Part shown: in pieces, positions 33,895 to 42,051 of the stretch
Position numbering within the stretch: the stretch's first letter is position 1
How the letters are laid out: every line of letters begins with the position of its first letter
From: Paenibacillus_AR mesotrionivorans
GTDB lineage: Bacteria; Bacillota; Bacilli; Paenibacillales; NBRC-103111
Reading direction: 5' to 3'
Assembly: GCF_046098205.1 (NCBI RefSeq)
Contig: NZ_JBJURJ010000004.1
Span: 372,001-436,000 of the forward strand
Length of the DNA stretch: 64,000 nucleotides
Position numbers and translations under genes: made by a program
Notes under the pieces: generated by a model
Told to the model about the DNA's origin: nothing
Databases searched by the model: none
Seen by the model: the letters and a program-made list of their open reading frames with translations, nothing else

Positions 33895-36189
33895 ATGAAA
33901 AGCGGCAACCTGGGTTATCCCCGTATCGGGCTGGAGCGGCAGTGGAAAAAAGCGTTGGAGTCCTTTTGGACGGGGGAATTGGCCGAGGCGGATCTGCATA
34001 CAAGGCTGAAAGAAATCCGCCTGTCCAACCTGAGGCTGCAGCAGGAGAAGGGCATTGATATCATTCCTGTAGGGGATTTTACGTATTATGACCATGTGCT
34101 GGATACGGCGGTGATGTTCGGGCTGATTCCCCGGCGGTTTGGCTACGAGGGAGGCACGCCTTCCCTGTCCGTTTATTATGCCATGGCCCGGGGCAGCAAG
34201 GACGCTGCGGCCTGCGAAATGACCAAATGGTTCAACACCAACTACCATTATATTGTTCCGGAGCTGGACGGCGCCCGGCCTGTGCTGACGGGAAACCGGC
34301 TGCTGGAAGCATATGCGGAGGCCAAGGAGGAGCTTGGGATTGAAGGCAGGCCGGTGCTGGTGGGGCCGCTGACCTTTGTGAAGCTGGCCAAGGGGTATGC
34401 GCCTGGTGAGCTGGGGGATTGGGTCCGCCGTCTGCTGCCCTTGTACGTGCAGGTGCTCCGTGAGCTTGCGGAAGCTGGAGTGCAGTGGGTGCAGGTGGAT
34501 GAGCCGATTCTGTCCACCAATGTAACGGCGGAGGAGCTGGCTCTGGCGGAGGAGCTTTATGGGCAGCTGGTCCGGGAGGTGCCGGACCTCCGGCTGTTTT
34601 TGCAAACCTATTTCGAAGCGGTCGAGGCGTATGAAAAGGTTGTGGCGCTGCCGGTTCATGGCATCGGGCTGGACTTCGTCCATGACGGGGGCCGGAATCT
34701 GGAGGCGGTGCTCCGCTGCGGCTTCCCGGACGGGAAGGTGCTGGGCGTTGGGCTGGTGGATGGGCGCAACATTTGGGCATGTGACCCCGATGATAAGCTG
34801 AAGGTGCTGGCCGCATTGCGCAACGGGGTGGAGGACAGCCGGCTGGTGGTCCAGCCCTCCTGCAGCCTGCTGCATGTGCCGGTGAGCACAGTGAAGGAGA
34901 CAGGGCTTGACCCGGTGCTGCACGGGGCGTTGGCTTTTGCCGACCAGAAGCTGGAGGAGACCGTGCTGCTGACCAAAGCAGGCAAGCTGGGCGAAGCCGC
35001 TGTGGCAGCGGAGCTGGAGGCTTTGCGGAAGGGAAGGGCGGCGCTTAATGAGTCCTCCTTCCGCAATAAAGCGGGAGTGAGAAAACAGATGGCGGGTTTG
35101 GCAGCCCAGCCGGTAACCCGGGCAGGTACCTTCGAGGAGCGGCGGGAGCGGCAGGAGAAGCGGTGGCAGCTTCCGCTATTGCCGACGACCACCATCGGCA
35201 GCTTCCCCCAGACGCCGGAGGTTCGCAGTGCCCGCCGAAAGTGGCGCAAGGGAGAGTGGACGGAGGAGCAGTACCAGAGGTTTATCCGGGAGGAAATCGG
35301 GAGATGGATCGGCATCCAGCAGGAGCTGGGGTTGGATGTACTGGTGCACGGCGAATTTGAACGCAACGACATGGTGGAGTTTTTCGGGGAGAAGCTGGAG
35401 GGTTTCGCCTTTACAGGGAACGGCTGGGTGCAGTCCTACGGCTCCCGCTGTGTCAAACCTCCGGTCATCTTCGGGGATGTGGAATACACGGCACCGATGA
35501 CCGTAGCGGAAACGGTCTACGCCCAGTCCTTGTCGGAGGCTCCCGTGAAAGGAATGCTGACCGGTCCGGTGACCATCCTCAACTGGTCCTTTGTGCGGGA
35601 TGACCTGCCCCGGAGGGATGTGGCCTTCCAGATTGCGCTGGCACTCCGGCAGGAGGTGGAGGCGCTGGAGGCGGCAGGCATCGGCATGATCCAGGTGGAT
35701 GAGCCGGCCCTCCGGGAGGGGTTGCCCTTGAAGCAGCTGCTGGTGGAGGAGTATCTGGAATGGACGGTGAAGGCCTTCCGGCTGTCCACCTCCACGGTGA
35801 AGGACGAAACGCAGATTCACACCCACATGTGCTATTGCGAGTTCCAGGACATGATCGGGACCATCCGTGCTTTGGACGCCGACGTTATCTCTATCGAAAC
35901 CTCGCGCAGTCATGGGGAGCTGATCGCCAGCTTCGAGGAGGAAACCTACGAGCTGGGCATCGGCTTGGGCGTCTATGACATCCACAGCCCCCGGGTGCCT
36001 CCCGCAGCCGAGATGGAGGGCATGATCCGCCGGGCCTTGCAGGTGCTGTCCCCCCGGCAGTTCTGGATCAACCCGGACTGCGGGCTGAAAACCCGCCGGA
36101 TGCTGGAAACCGTAGCTGCCCTGGGCAACATGGTGCAAGCCGCCAAGCAGGTGCGGACGGAGCTGGAGGGCGGAGGCGCGGGTGCTTGA
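33895..36189 (+). CDS. metE: Cobalamin-independent methionine synthase
   Basis: A 764-aa enzyme transferring a methyl group from polyglutamylated methyltetrahydrofolate to homocysteine. Zinc ligands fit the E. coli pattern: His644 and Cys646 in H-T-H-M-C-Y-C, and Cys729 in N-P-D-C-G-L-K-T-R. The catalytic-domain start P-T-T-T-I-G-S-F-P-Q-T (about 425) and the folate domain opening G-Y-P-R-I-G are present. GGAGAG precedes the ATG. No S-box or T-box leader fits in the 147-bp gap. The last codons (G-G-G-A-G-A) run into a GA-type repeat that continues beyond the stop. Confidence 0.96.
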   Translation: MKSGNLGYPRIGLERQWKKALESFWTGELAEADLHTRLKEIRLSNLRLQQEKGIDIIPVGDFTYYDHVLDTAVMFGLIPRRFGYEGGTPSLSVYYAMARGSKDAAACEMTKWFNTNYHYIVPELDGARPVLTGNRLLEAYAEAKEELGIEGRPVLVGPLTFVKLAKGYAPGELGDWVRRLLPLYVQVLRELAEAGVQWVQVDEPILSTNVTAEELALAEELYGQLVREVPDLRLFLQTYFEAVEAYEKVVALPVHGIGLDFVHDGGRNLEAVLRCGFPDGKVLGVGLVDGRNIWACDPDDKLKVLAALRNGVEDSRLVVQPSCSLLHVPVSTVKETGLDPVLHGALAFADQKLEETVLLTKAGKLGEAAVAAELEALRKGRAALNESSFRNKAGVRKQMAGLAAQPVTRAGTFEERRERQEKRWQLPLLPTTTIGSFPQTPEVRSARRKWRKGEWTEEQYQRFIREEIGRWIGIQQELGLDVLVHGEFERNDMVEFFGEKLEGFAFTGNGWVQSYGSRCVKPPVIFGDVEYTAPMTVAETVYAQSLSEAPVKGMLTGPVTILNWSFVRDDLPRRDVAFQIALALRQEVEALEAAGIGMIQVDEPALREGLPLKQLLVEEYLEWTVKAFRLSTSTVKDETQIHTHMCYCEFQDMIGTIRALDADVISIETSRSHGELIASFEEETYELGIGLGVYDIHSPRVPPAAEMEGMIRRALQVLSPRQFWINPDCGLKTRRMLETVAALGNMVQAAKQVRTELEGGGAGA

Positions 36190-36250
36190 CCAAGAGTTGG
36201 GGCAGGTGCTGGAGCTTGAGCTGATGTCGGCGAAGGGACTGGAGCTGGTG

Positions 36251-36376
36251 CAGTGACTGGAGCTAGTGCAGGAGTTGGAGCAGAAGCGGGTACAGTGACT
36301 GGAGCTAGTGCAGGAGTTGGAGCAGAAACGGGTACAGTGACTGGAGTTGGAGCAGGTGCAGGTGCGCAGGATTTGG
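36251..36376. repeat. 42-bp tandem repeat after metE
   Basis: CAGTGACTGGAGCTAGTGCA-type units start at 36251, 36293 and 36335, and the sequence on either side is a looser form of the same GA/GCT pattern. The minus strand reads as Ala/Pro/Thr repeats, which is a property of the repeat and not evidence of a gene. Confidence 0.8.
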
Positions 36377-36448
36377 AGCAAAGGTAGGGACCTACTCGGC
36401 TAACGGACTCCAGAGGCGCTATTAACGAGAAAATCTCCGTTTCCTGAG

Positions 36449-36535
36449 TTTCGCGGACACACGATCCGTTATTTGGGGCAAATGGGGTCAATATAAGACG
36501 GAATAGCTAGAATAGCGGAACCTGTGTCCGCGAAA
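36449..36535. repeat. 13-bp perfect inverted repeat in the metE-collagen gap
   Basis: TTTCGCGGACACA (36449-36461) faces TGTGTCCGCGAAA (36523-36535). The arms are bounded by TAACGGA / AATAGCGGAA motifs like those in other spacers of this window. Confidence 0.75.
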
Positions 36536-36610
36536 TGAGCAAAACCCCCGTTTTTAGCAAAATAACGGCCTCTCTGTCCGGACGGGTGGCGAAAAAATGC
36601 GGCTAAGCAG

Positions 36611-36760
36611 AAATCCGGATGAGCGGTGGAAGAATGCTGCTAGGCGGAAATTCGGATAGTCGACGGGAGAACGCGGTTAGGTAGAATTCCGGACGGGCGG
36701 CGGGAGAACGCAGCAGTCAGAAATCCGGATGAGCGGTGGAAGAATGCAGCTGGGCAAAAT
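36611..36760. repeat. Degenerate 37-bp tandem repeat
   Basis: AAATCCGGATGAGCGGTGGA-like units begin near 36611, 36648, 36685 and 36721. The first and last are almost identical while the middle two have diverged. Confidence 0.75.
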
Positions 36761-36854
36761 TCCCGCTGACCGGTTGTCCGGGTGACACACAATGGGTGAT
36801 CGTCTACATATACTGTCGTGTAAGCTAGACAAACGCACAGGAAGGAAGATGATC

Positions 36855-37400
36855 ATGTATCGTCAAAACCCCATTCAAAATATACTGGGCGGGTTGGTCG
36901 GCTCCCCGGGAACACCGGGCGGCCCCGGCTTCGGCCCCGGTGGACCCGGCTTCGGCCCTGGCTTTGGCCCCGGCGGCCCCGGTGGCCCCGGTTTTGGCCC
37001 TGGCTTTCCCGGTGGCCCCGGCTTTCCCGGAACACCGGGCGGCCCCGGCTTCCCCGGCGGCCCCGGTTTCCCGGGTGGTCCGGGTCCTGGTCCCGGCGGC
37101 CCTGGTTTTCCAGGTGGACCGGGTGGTCCAGGTGTCTCCGGTGCTCCCACAGGACGCCCGCCCAGCTATATCCCGCCTAAACCGGGTAGCGGCGGATTTT
37201 CCGTCATGGCGGTCAATCCCGGCTCCATTGCCGGCTGCCGTTTCCGGTTTGTCTACATTTGGCAGAGCAACGGTGACGAATATTGGGCGTATCTGACCTT
37301 TGTCGGACGCAACTCCGTAGCCGGCTTCCGCTGGATCGGCTTCACCTGGGTCTACTTCGGCCTGGATCTGCGCTTCATCGACCAGTTTGTATGCACCTAA
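36855..37400 (+). CDS. Collagen-like G-P-G repeat protein with C-terminal globular domain
   Basis: A 181-aa protein. A 12-residue head (I-L-G-G-L-V-G-S) leads into about 85 residues of Gly-x-y triplets (G-G-P-G-F-G-P repeats), then a Pro-rich hinge and a C-terminal globular domain of about 70 residues. That domain (C-R-F-R-F-V-Y-I-W ... F-V-G-R-N-S-V-A-G-F-R-W ... Y-F-G-L-D-L-R) resembles a small domain common in Bacillales spore or surface proteins of unknown role. There is no signal peptide. A spore-surface filament or coat component is a reasonable guess. ATG at 36855 is chosen, with GGAAGGAAG upstream. Confidence 0.7.
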   Translation: MYRQNPIQNILGGLVGSPGTPGGPGFGPGGPGFGPGFGPGGPGGPGFGPGFPGGPGFPGTPGGPGFPGGPGFPGGPGPGPGGPGFPGGPGGPGVSGAPTGRPPSYIPPKPGSGGFSVMAVNPGSIAGCRFRFVYIWQSNGDEYWAYLTFVGRNSVAGFRWIGFTWVYFGLDLRFIDQFVCT

Positions 37401-37464
37401 GCTGCATGGCGCTTGAGCTGCCCGCTGGCTGCAGGCAACTCAAGAAGCCCAAACAAGCAAAAAT

Positions 37465-37505
37465 ACAACCCGCCCGGCCTTCTACGGCTGAGCGGGTTGT
37501 TGTTT
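37465..37505. terminator. Bidirectional terminator between the collagen-like and cdr genes
   Basis: ACAACCCGC pairs with GCGGGTTGT, with T-rich runs on both strands, for two converging genes. Confidence 0.8.
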
Positions 37506-37540
37506 AATGAAGGGAACTGCCGGAGGGAGCCTGACGGGAA

Positions 37541-40057
37541 TCAAATAAATAGATTAATACCGGAACGGTTGGCTTTGCCCAAATAATAACCGACGCCTCC
37601 GACGGTGGCGCCGTCGATCAGCTCCTCCTGCTTGATGCCCATCACATCCATGGACATCTGGCAGGCGACGATTTCCACCCCTTGGGCAACGGCTGTTTCC
37701 ATCAGCTCCTCCAGTGAGGAAATCTGCTTTGCCTTCATAACCCTGCGGATCATGGGAGCGCCCAGCCCCAGCATCTTCATCCGGGAGAGGGGGAGCTTTT
37801 TGCTGCCTCTTGGAAGCATTAAACCGAACATGCGGTCCATGAAGCTTTTGGCAGCCGGGACATGCTCCGGCTTGCGGATGATATTGAGTCCCCAGAAGGT
37901 AAAGAATAAGGTCACCTTCTTGCCGCTGGCCGCTGCGCCGTTGGCGATGATGAAGGTGGCGATGGCCCGGTCCAGATCACCGTTGAACACCACCATCGTT
38001 GTTCCTTCCTGCGCTGCCGCAGGCACCGGCGGTGTACCCGTTTCTGCGGACAAGCCGCCCGTCCGGCCTTTGCCCAGCAAGGCTTCAATCCGGCCATCCG
38101 GCCTGCGGGCTGCCTCATAAAAATGGTTCCCGGACATTTCCGCCCAGGAGCGGATATCCGCCTCGAAGCCCGGGTCTGTGGCCAGAACCCGCAGCACCTG
38201 CCCCTCCGACATCCGGTCCATCCGGTTCTTCACTTGAAGCAGCGGCCCCGGGCAGCAGAGTCCGGAGGCATCCAGCTCCTCATCGGCGGCCATCGCTTCC
38301 ATGGGGACCGGCTCCGCCGTTGCCGCCACTTCTGTCGCGGCAAAAGCGGCTGCACCTGCGTCAGCTCCAGCCGCCATGCCTGCGGCAGTGTCCGACGGTG
38401 CCATCTGACCGGGCTGGTATTCCGCCATCAGCCAGGTTTTGTAGCCGCCCGAGAGATTGCGGACACGGTAGCCCAGCTGCTGCAAAATACGGGAGGCAGT
38501 GTATCCCCGCAAGCCCACCTGGCAGTAAACCCAGATCTCCTTCTCCCGGTCAAGCTCCGCCAGCCGTTCCCGCAGCTCATCCACCGGGATGTTGATAGAA
38601 CCGGGAATGCTGCCCGCGGCATGCTCCAGACCGGTCCGCACATCCACCAACAGAGTGACGGCAGCGTCCCGCTCCGCCAGCTCCCCGGGCAGGAATACCC
38701 GGGTGAGACCGGCAAAAATATTTTCGGCTGTGAAGCCGGCCATATTCACCGGATCCTTGGCGGAGGAATAGGGGGGAGCATACGCCAGTTCCAGCTCACT
38801 CAGATCCTCCACCGTCCCGTGGAAGCGGATCACCGTGGCAATATCGTCGATACGTTTGTCGACACCGTCCATCCCCACCGCTTGGGCGCCCAGCACCTTG
38901 CCCTGACTGTCGAAGATCAGCTTCAGGGACAGAGGCAGGGCTCCGGGATAATAGGAGGCATGGGAATTGGGGTGCACATACGTCACGTGATAGGGAATGC
39001 CCAGCCGGGTGAGTGTTTTTTCGTTATTGCCGGTGGCGGCTCCGGTTATTCCGAACACCTTGATAATCGAGGTGCCTTGGGTGCCCTTATATACCCGGCC
39101 CAGCCCGCAGACATTGTCGGCGGCAATCCGCCCTTGTTTATTGGCGGGACCGGCAAGGGGAACCGCTGTTTTGGAGCCATTTACATAATCGGTAACCTCC
39201 ACCGCATCGCCAACAGCGTACACATGATCAAGATTGGTCTCCATGCGGTCATTGACCAGAATATGGCCCCGGGGGCCCATGGATAACCCGCTGCCTGCCA
39301 AAAATGCGGTATCCGGCGCCACGCCTGCTGCCAACAGCACCAGACCGCTACGCAGCACCCGGCCATCCTCCAGACGGGTTTCAATCCCTGTCCCGTCCTC
39401 CCGGAAGCCGGTCACCCTGCCGCCTAACACCAGCCCCACGCCGTGCTGCTCCAGCTCCTTGGCCAACACAGCGGACATTTCCCGGTCGAAAGGGGTAAGA
39501 ATTTGCGGCCCGGCTTCCACCAAGGACACCTCTAACCCGGCTTCCCGGAGATTTTCCGCCATTTCCACTCCGATGAAGCCGCCGCCGATTACAACGGCAG
39601 ACTGCACCTTTTCCTCCGTCAGCCGCTGTTTGATCAGATCCGTATCCGCCAGATTCCGCAACGTATGAATTCTGCTGCTCTCCACTCCGGGCAGGGGAGG
39701 GCGGACCGGCTTAGCTCCCGGAGACAGAATCAGGGCGTCATAATGCTCCTCATATTCCCTGCTCCCATTCTCCCGGACACGCACGGTTTTGGCGGCGGGA
39801 TCAACCGACAGCACCTCGCTTCGGGTCCGCACATCAATCCGGAAGCGACGGGCCATGGCCTCCGGGGTGGATACCAAGAGCCGGTCCCGGTCGGTGATGG
39901 AGCCCCCGATATAATACGGCAGGCCGCAGTTGGCGAAGGAAATATCCGGTCCCCGTTCGAACATCACAATCTCGGCTTCCTCATCCAGCCGTCTCAGCCT
40001 GGCGGCGGCGGATGCCCCACCGGCTACACCGCCCACAATCAATACCTTTTGCGCCAT
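37541..40057 (-). CDS. cdr: CoA-disulfide reductase fused to rhodanese, TusA-like and DsrE-like domains
   Basis: An 838-aa four-module sulfur protein. Residues 1-445 are the FAD/NAD(P)H CoA-disulfide reductase with G-G-V-A-G-G and active Cys44 in S-F-A-N-C-G-L-P-Y-Y. About 465-550 is a rhodanese with Cys512 (V-Y-C-Q-V-G-L-R-G). About 596-670 is a TusA/SirA-like module with Cys601/Cys602 (L-C-C-P-G-P-L). About 690-838 is a DsrE-like module with Cys799 (A-C-Q-M-S-M-D). An Ala-rich linker separates rhodanese and TusA parts. This set of cysteines could pass persulfide sulfur between modules. It is co-directional with the ArsR gene 2 bp upstream. Confidence 0.92.
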   Translation of the reverse strand: MAQKVLIVGGVAGGASAAARLRRLDEEAEIVMFERGPDISFANCGLPYYIGGSITDRDRLLVSTPEAMARRFRIDVRTRSEVLSVDPAAKTVRVRENGSREYEEHYDALILSPGAKPVRPPLPGVESSRIHTLRNLADTDLIKQRLTEEKVQSAVVIGGGFIGVEMAENLREAGLEVSLVEAGPQILTPFDREMSAVLAKELEQHGVGLVLGGRVTGFREDGTGIETRLEDGRVLRSGLVLLAAGVAPDTAFLAGSGLSMGPRGHILVNDRMETNLDHVYAVGDAVEVTDYVNGSKTAVPLAGPANKQGRIAADNVCGLGRVYKGTQGTSIIKVFGITGAATGNNEKTLTRLGIPYHVTYVHPNSHASYYPGALPLSLKLIFDSQGKVLGAQAVGMDGVDKRIDDIATVIRFHGTVEDLSELELAYAPPYSSAKDPVNMAGFTAENIFAGLTRVFLPGELAERDAAVTLLVDVRTGLEHAAGSIPGSINIPVDELRERLAELDREKEIWVYCQVGLRGYTASRILQQLGYRVRNLSGGYKTWLMAEYQPGQMAPSDTAAGMAAGADAGAAAFAATEVAATAEPVPMEAMAADEELDASGLCCPGPLLQVKNRMDRMSEGQVLRVLATDPGFEADIRSWAEMSGNHFYEAARRPDGRIEALLGKGRTGGLSAETGTPPVPAAAQEGTTMVVFNGDLDRAIATFIIANGAAASGKKVTLFFTFWGLNIIRKPEHVPAAKSFMDRMFGLMLPRGSKKLPLSRMKMLGLGAPMIRRVMKAKQISSLEELMETAVAQGVEIVACQMSMDVMGIKQEELIDGATVGGVGYYLGKANRSGINLFI

Positions 40058-40059
40058 GA

Positions 40060-40344
40060 TTATTCCTCCCCCAAAAGAACCAGAATCAGCTGCCGGACCC
40101 GCTCATCGGCCAGCGAATAGTTTACCTCAAGTCCCTTGCGCTCGCAGGTGACGATGCCCAGGCTCCGCAGCTTCTGAAGATGCTGGGACACGGTGGACTG
40201 GGGCAAATCCAGACATTCCTGCATGTAGGACACATTGCAGGCTTCCTTTTTGGCCAGCCCTTTGACAATACAAAGCCGCACCGGATGGGCCAGAGCCTTC
40301 AGCAGCTCCGCCGTTTCGGTATAAGCCGTAAAATTATGATCCAT
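40060..40344 (-). CDS. ArsR-family regulator of the sulfur gene
   Basis: A 94-aa ArsR/SmtB-type repressor with L-K-A-L-A-H-P-V-R-L-C-I-V and the recognition helix L-P-Q-S-T-V-S-Q-H-L-Q-K-L-R. It has several cysteines (in H-P-V-R-L-C, K-E-A-C, Q-E-C, V-T-C-E). Cys-based persulfide sensing, as in BigR/SqrR-type ArsR proteins, is plausible but not proven. ATG at 40344 is chosen over an upstream frame. It is 2 bp before cdr, so the two form an operon. Confidence 0.85.
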   Translation of the reverse strand: MDHNFTAYTETAELLKALAHPVRLCIVKGLAKKEACNVSYMQECLDLPQSTVSQHLQKLRSLGIVTCERKGLEVNYSLADERVRQLILVLLGEE

Positions 40345-40366
40345 AAGAAAACCGCCTTTCAATAAA

Positions 40367-40398
40367 TCGTTATATTCAAATATTACGATATAACGATA
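40367..40398. promoter_or_regulatory. Inverted repeat operator of the arsR-cdr operon
   Basis: ATCGTTATAT and ATATAACGAT are perfect 10-bp arms separated by 12 bp, 23 bp before the arsR start. The AT-rich form and position suit an ArsR dimer overlapping the promoter. Confidence 0.75.
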
Positions 40399-40529
40399 TA
40401 AAAAGCAAGCTGCCTGATGCACAACGGCAAAATCCAAAAGGTGGCGTGATAACTTGAAGCGGAGTTCGGGTGTTCTTTACGGGAGCCCCCAATGAAAAAA
40501 ACGTCGTATCGGGCATTTTCCACACAAAA

Positions 40530-40552
40530 AAGCCCTGCTCTGCAGGAACATC
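40530..40552 (-). terminator. Small terminator downstream of the DUF1761 gene
   Basis: On the minus strand CCTGC-AGA-GCAGG is followed by CTTTTTTG. It lies about 100 bp after the DUF1761 stop. The remaining 40399-40655 spacer shows no gene. Confidence 0.45.
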
Positions 40553-40655
40553 CGCCGGATCACCGCGGGCTGGAACCCACGGCAAGCCGGTTGCATGTTC
40601 TACAGACAGGACCTGTCTGGATTATGGATGGAGCAAGCAGAGCATCGGCACGGAA

Positions 40656-41063
40656 TTACTGCCACAGGCCCAGAATAACACCCATCAGCGGAAAGGCCAC
40701 GGCGTGGTAACCCGCGTTAATAAGGAACAGCTTGTACTTGCGGTAATCATCAAACAGCATGGTAATCGCAGAGGCGGAAACCAGCGCCAAACCGGCCATC
40801 AAACCGGCGAAAATGCCTGGTACAAAGCCGCTTACCCCTGCAATTTCAAACAGGCAGGCCAGAGCAAAAGCGGCGAAGACGGTAAGAATGAAGCACAGGA
40901 TGTATAAAAACGGGTTAGGACTTTTTTCCTCCGCCTTGCCCGTCTCCCGCTTCCAGATTTCGGCGAAGAGCACCGGGGAATACCAGACCATCCCCACAAA
41001 AAAATAAACAATGGCCGAAACAACGATGGCCAACGCATTCATATCACTGACGGAAAATTCCAT
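40656..41063 (-). CDS. DUF1761 membrane protein
   Basis: A 135-aa protein with four membrane helices. The pattern M-V-W-Y-S-P-x-L-F after helix one and H-A-V-A-F-P-L-M-G-V-I-L-G-L-W at the end matches DUF1761 proteins, whose function is unknown. ATG at 41063 follows AGGAGG; a longer frame to 41129 has no site and no hydrophobic gain. Confidence 0.75.
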   Translation of the reverse strand: MEFSVSDMNALAIVVSAIVYFFVGMVWYSPVLFAEIWKRETGKAEEKSPNPFLYILCFILTVFAAFALACLFEIAGVSGFVPGIFAGLMAGLALVSASAITMLFDDYRKYKLFLINAGYHAVAFPLMGVILGLWQ

Positions 41064-41199
41064 AGAGCTGCCTCCTGTTTGGTGTTCATGATCCTGCCAA
41101 CATTGTACAACAGATTGCGGTATAGTCAAAGAATCCCTTGAGAATTTTCTTGCTGTACTTATATAAAGTAAAGTTTAATTTCCTAAATGTAAAATATAA

Positions 41200-41228
41200 T
41201 TGACATTATGTATATCAAAGTATATATT
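41200..41228 (+). promoter_or_regulatory. Consensus promoter of the XRE/membrane operon
   Basis: TTGACA and TATATT are separated by exactly 17 bp. The spacer and -10 include TATGTATATCAAAGTATATA, an imperfect inverted repeat that could be the XRE protein's own operator. Confidence 0.75.
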
Positions 41229-41248
41229 GGTATCAGAGAGGTGACGGT

Positions 41249-41458
41249 ATGGCAAAAAATCTGCGGCTGAAGGCGGCCCGCGCTTCCCTGGACCTGTCCC
41301 AGAAGGAGCTGGCCGAGGCGGTTGGGGTGACCAGACAAACCATCAACGCCATTGAAAACGGGGATTATAATCCCACTATTTATTTGTGCATTGCCATTTG
41401 CAAGAGACTGGGAAAAACTCTGGATCAGCTGTTCTGGGAGGATGAGGAGAATGAATAA
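41249..41458 (+). CDS. Small XRE-family (Cro/CI) regulator
   Basis: A 69-aa single-domain helix-turn-helix protein: L-S-Q-K-E-L-A-E-A-V-G-V-T-R-Q-T-I-N followed by I-E-N-G-D-Y-N-P. Such YgzD/YozG-type regulators are normally paired with a small membrane protein. Here the stop overlaps the start of the next gene (ATGAATAA), giving the same arrangement. GGTGA precedes the ATG. Confidence 0.88.
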   Translation: MAKNLRLKAARASLDLSQKELAEAVGVTRQTINAIENGDYNPTIYLCIAICKRLGKTLDQLFWEDEENE

Positions 41459-41894
41459 AACGGAGAAGGGCCTTGACGAAATGCAGGTGAAGCGCCGGGA
41501 CCATATCGGCAACCAGTCGTTTATGCTGCTGTTTTATCTGCTGCTGCTGGATATCGGGCTGCGCGGCCTTGGGGTAACCTGGCTGGACTACCCGGTGAAT
41601 GTGTTTCTGATTATGATTGTGGTGATGTCCAGCTATCTGATTCGCCTGATTGCGGCCGGAGCCTACGTGGGAACCGTCGAGAAAAAAGCTAAATCCTCCC
41701 GTGCAGCTTGGGTTGCCTGCGGCGTATCCTTAATCACCTGTGTGACGGCTATTGCCTACTCCTCGAAGCTGAAGGAGGAGACCGGGGGAGATGTAGGCGG
41801 TTTTCTCTTGCTGGGGATTTCCGTCGTTGTTATGGTAGCCGTTATCTTCGTGCAGCGCTGGAGTGAACGGAGAAACAACCGGGGCGACGATTGA
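41451..41894 (+). CDS. Membrane protein coupled to the XRE regulator (DUF6773-like)
   Basis: A 147-aa protein with a charged N-terminus (K-R-R-D-H-I-G-N-Q) and four hydrophobic segments in two pairs. It resembles the membrane partner found next to YgzD-like XRE regulators, annotated as DUF6773 in some genomes; that label is from memory. ATG at 41451 overlaps the regulator's stop. It may modulate the regulator at the membrane (inference). Confidence 0.6.
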   Translation: MNKTEKGLDEMQVKRRDHIGNQSFMLLFYLLLLDIGLRGLGVTWLDYPVNVFLIMIVVMSSYLIRLIAAGAYVGTVEKKAKSSRAAWVACGVSLITCVTAIAYSSKLKEETGGDVGGFLLLGISVVVMVAVIFVQRWSERRNNRGDD

Positions 41895-41917
41895 GTGCTG
41901 CCGGGACCCAAAAAAGA

Positions 41918-41952
41918 AGCCCCTTGACCCGGACATACCGGGACAGGGGGCT
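41918..41952. terminator. Bidirectional terminator between the XRE operon and hemL
   Basis: AGCCCCTTG-CCCGG pairs with CCGGG-AGGGGGCT, with A/T runs on both sides. Confidence 0.8.
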
Positions 41953-42051
41953 GTTTCATTTATGCGTGCGTTTTGGTGACTCTGCTTAGAGAGAACGGAA
42001 AGGCCTGAATCAGGAAGCGCGCTGCTTAAAGTGGGCGTGCCTTCCGCTGCC

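Noticed and set aside
35973..36491. Minus-strand Ala/Pro/Thr repeat protein
   Set aside because: The reading comes from a 42-bp tandem repeat plus antisense of metE; no start signals.
38123..39286. A long plus-strand frame opposite the CoA-disulfide reductase
   Set aside because: Antisense shadow of a clearly identified gene.
40470..40655. Fragmentary open frames next to the DUF1761 gene
   Set aside because: No ribosome binding site or recognisable domain; they overlap a small terminator hairpin.
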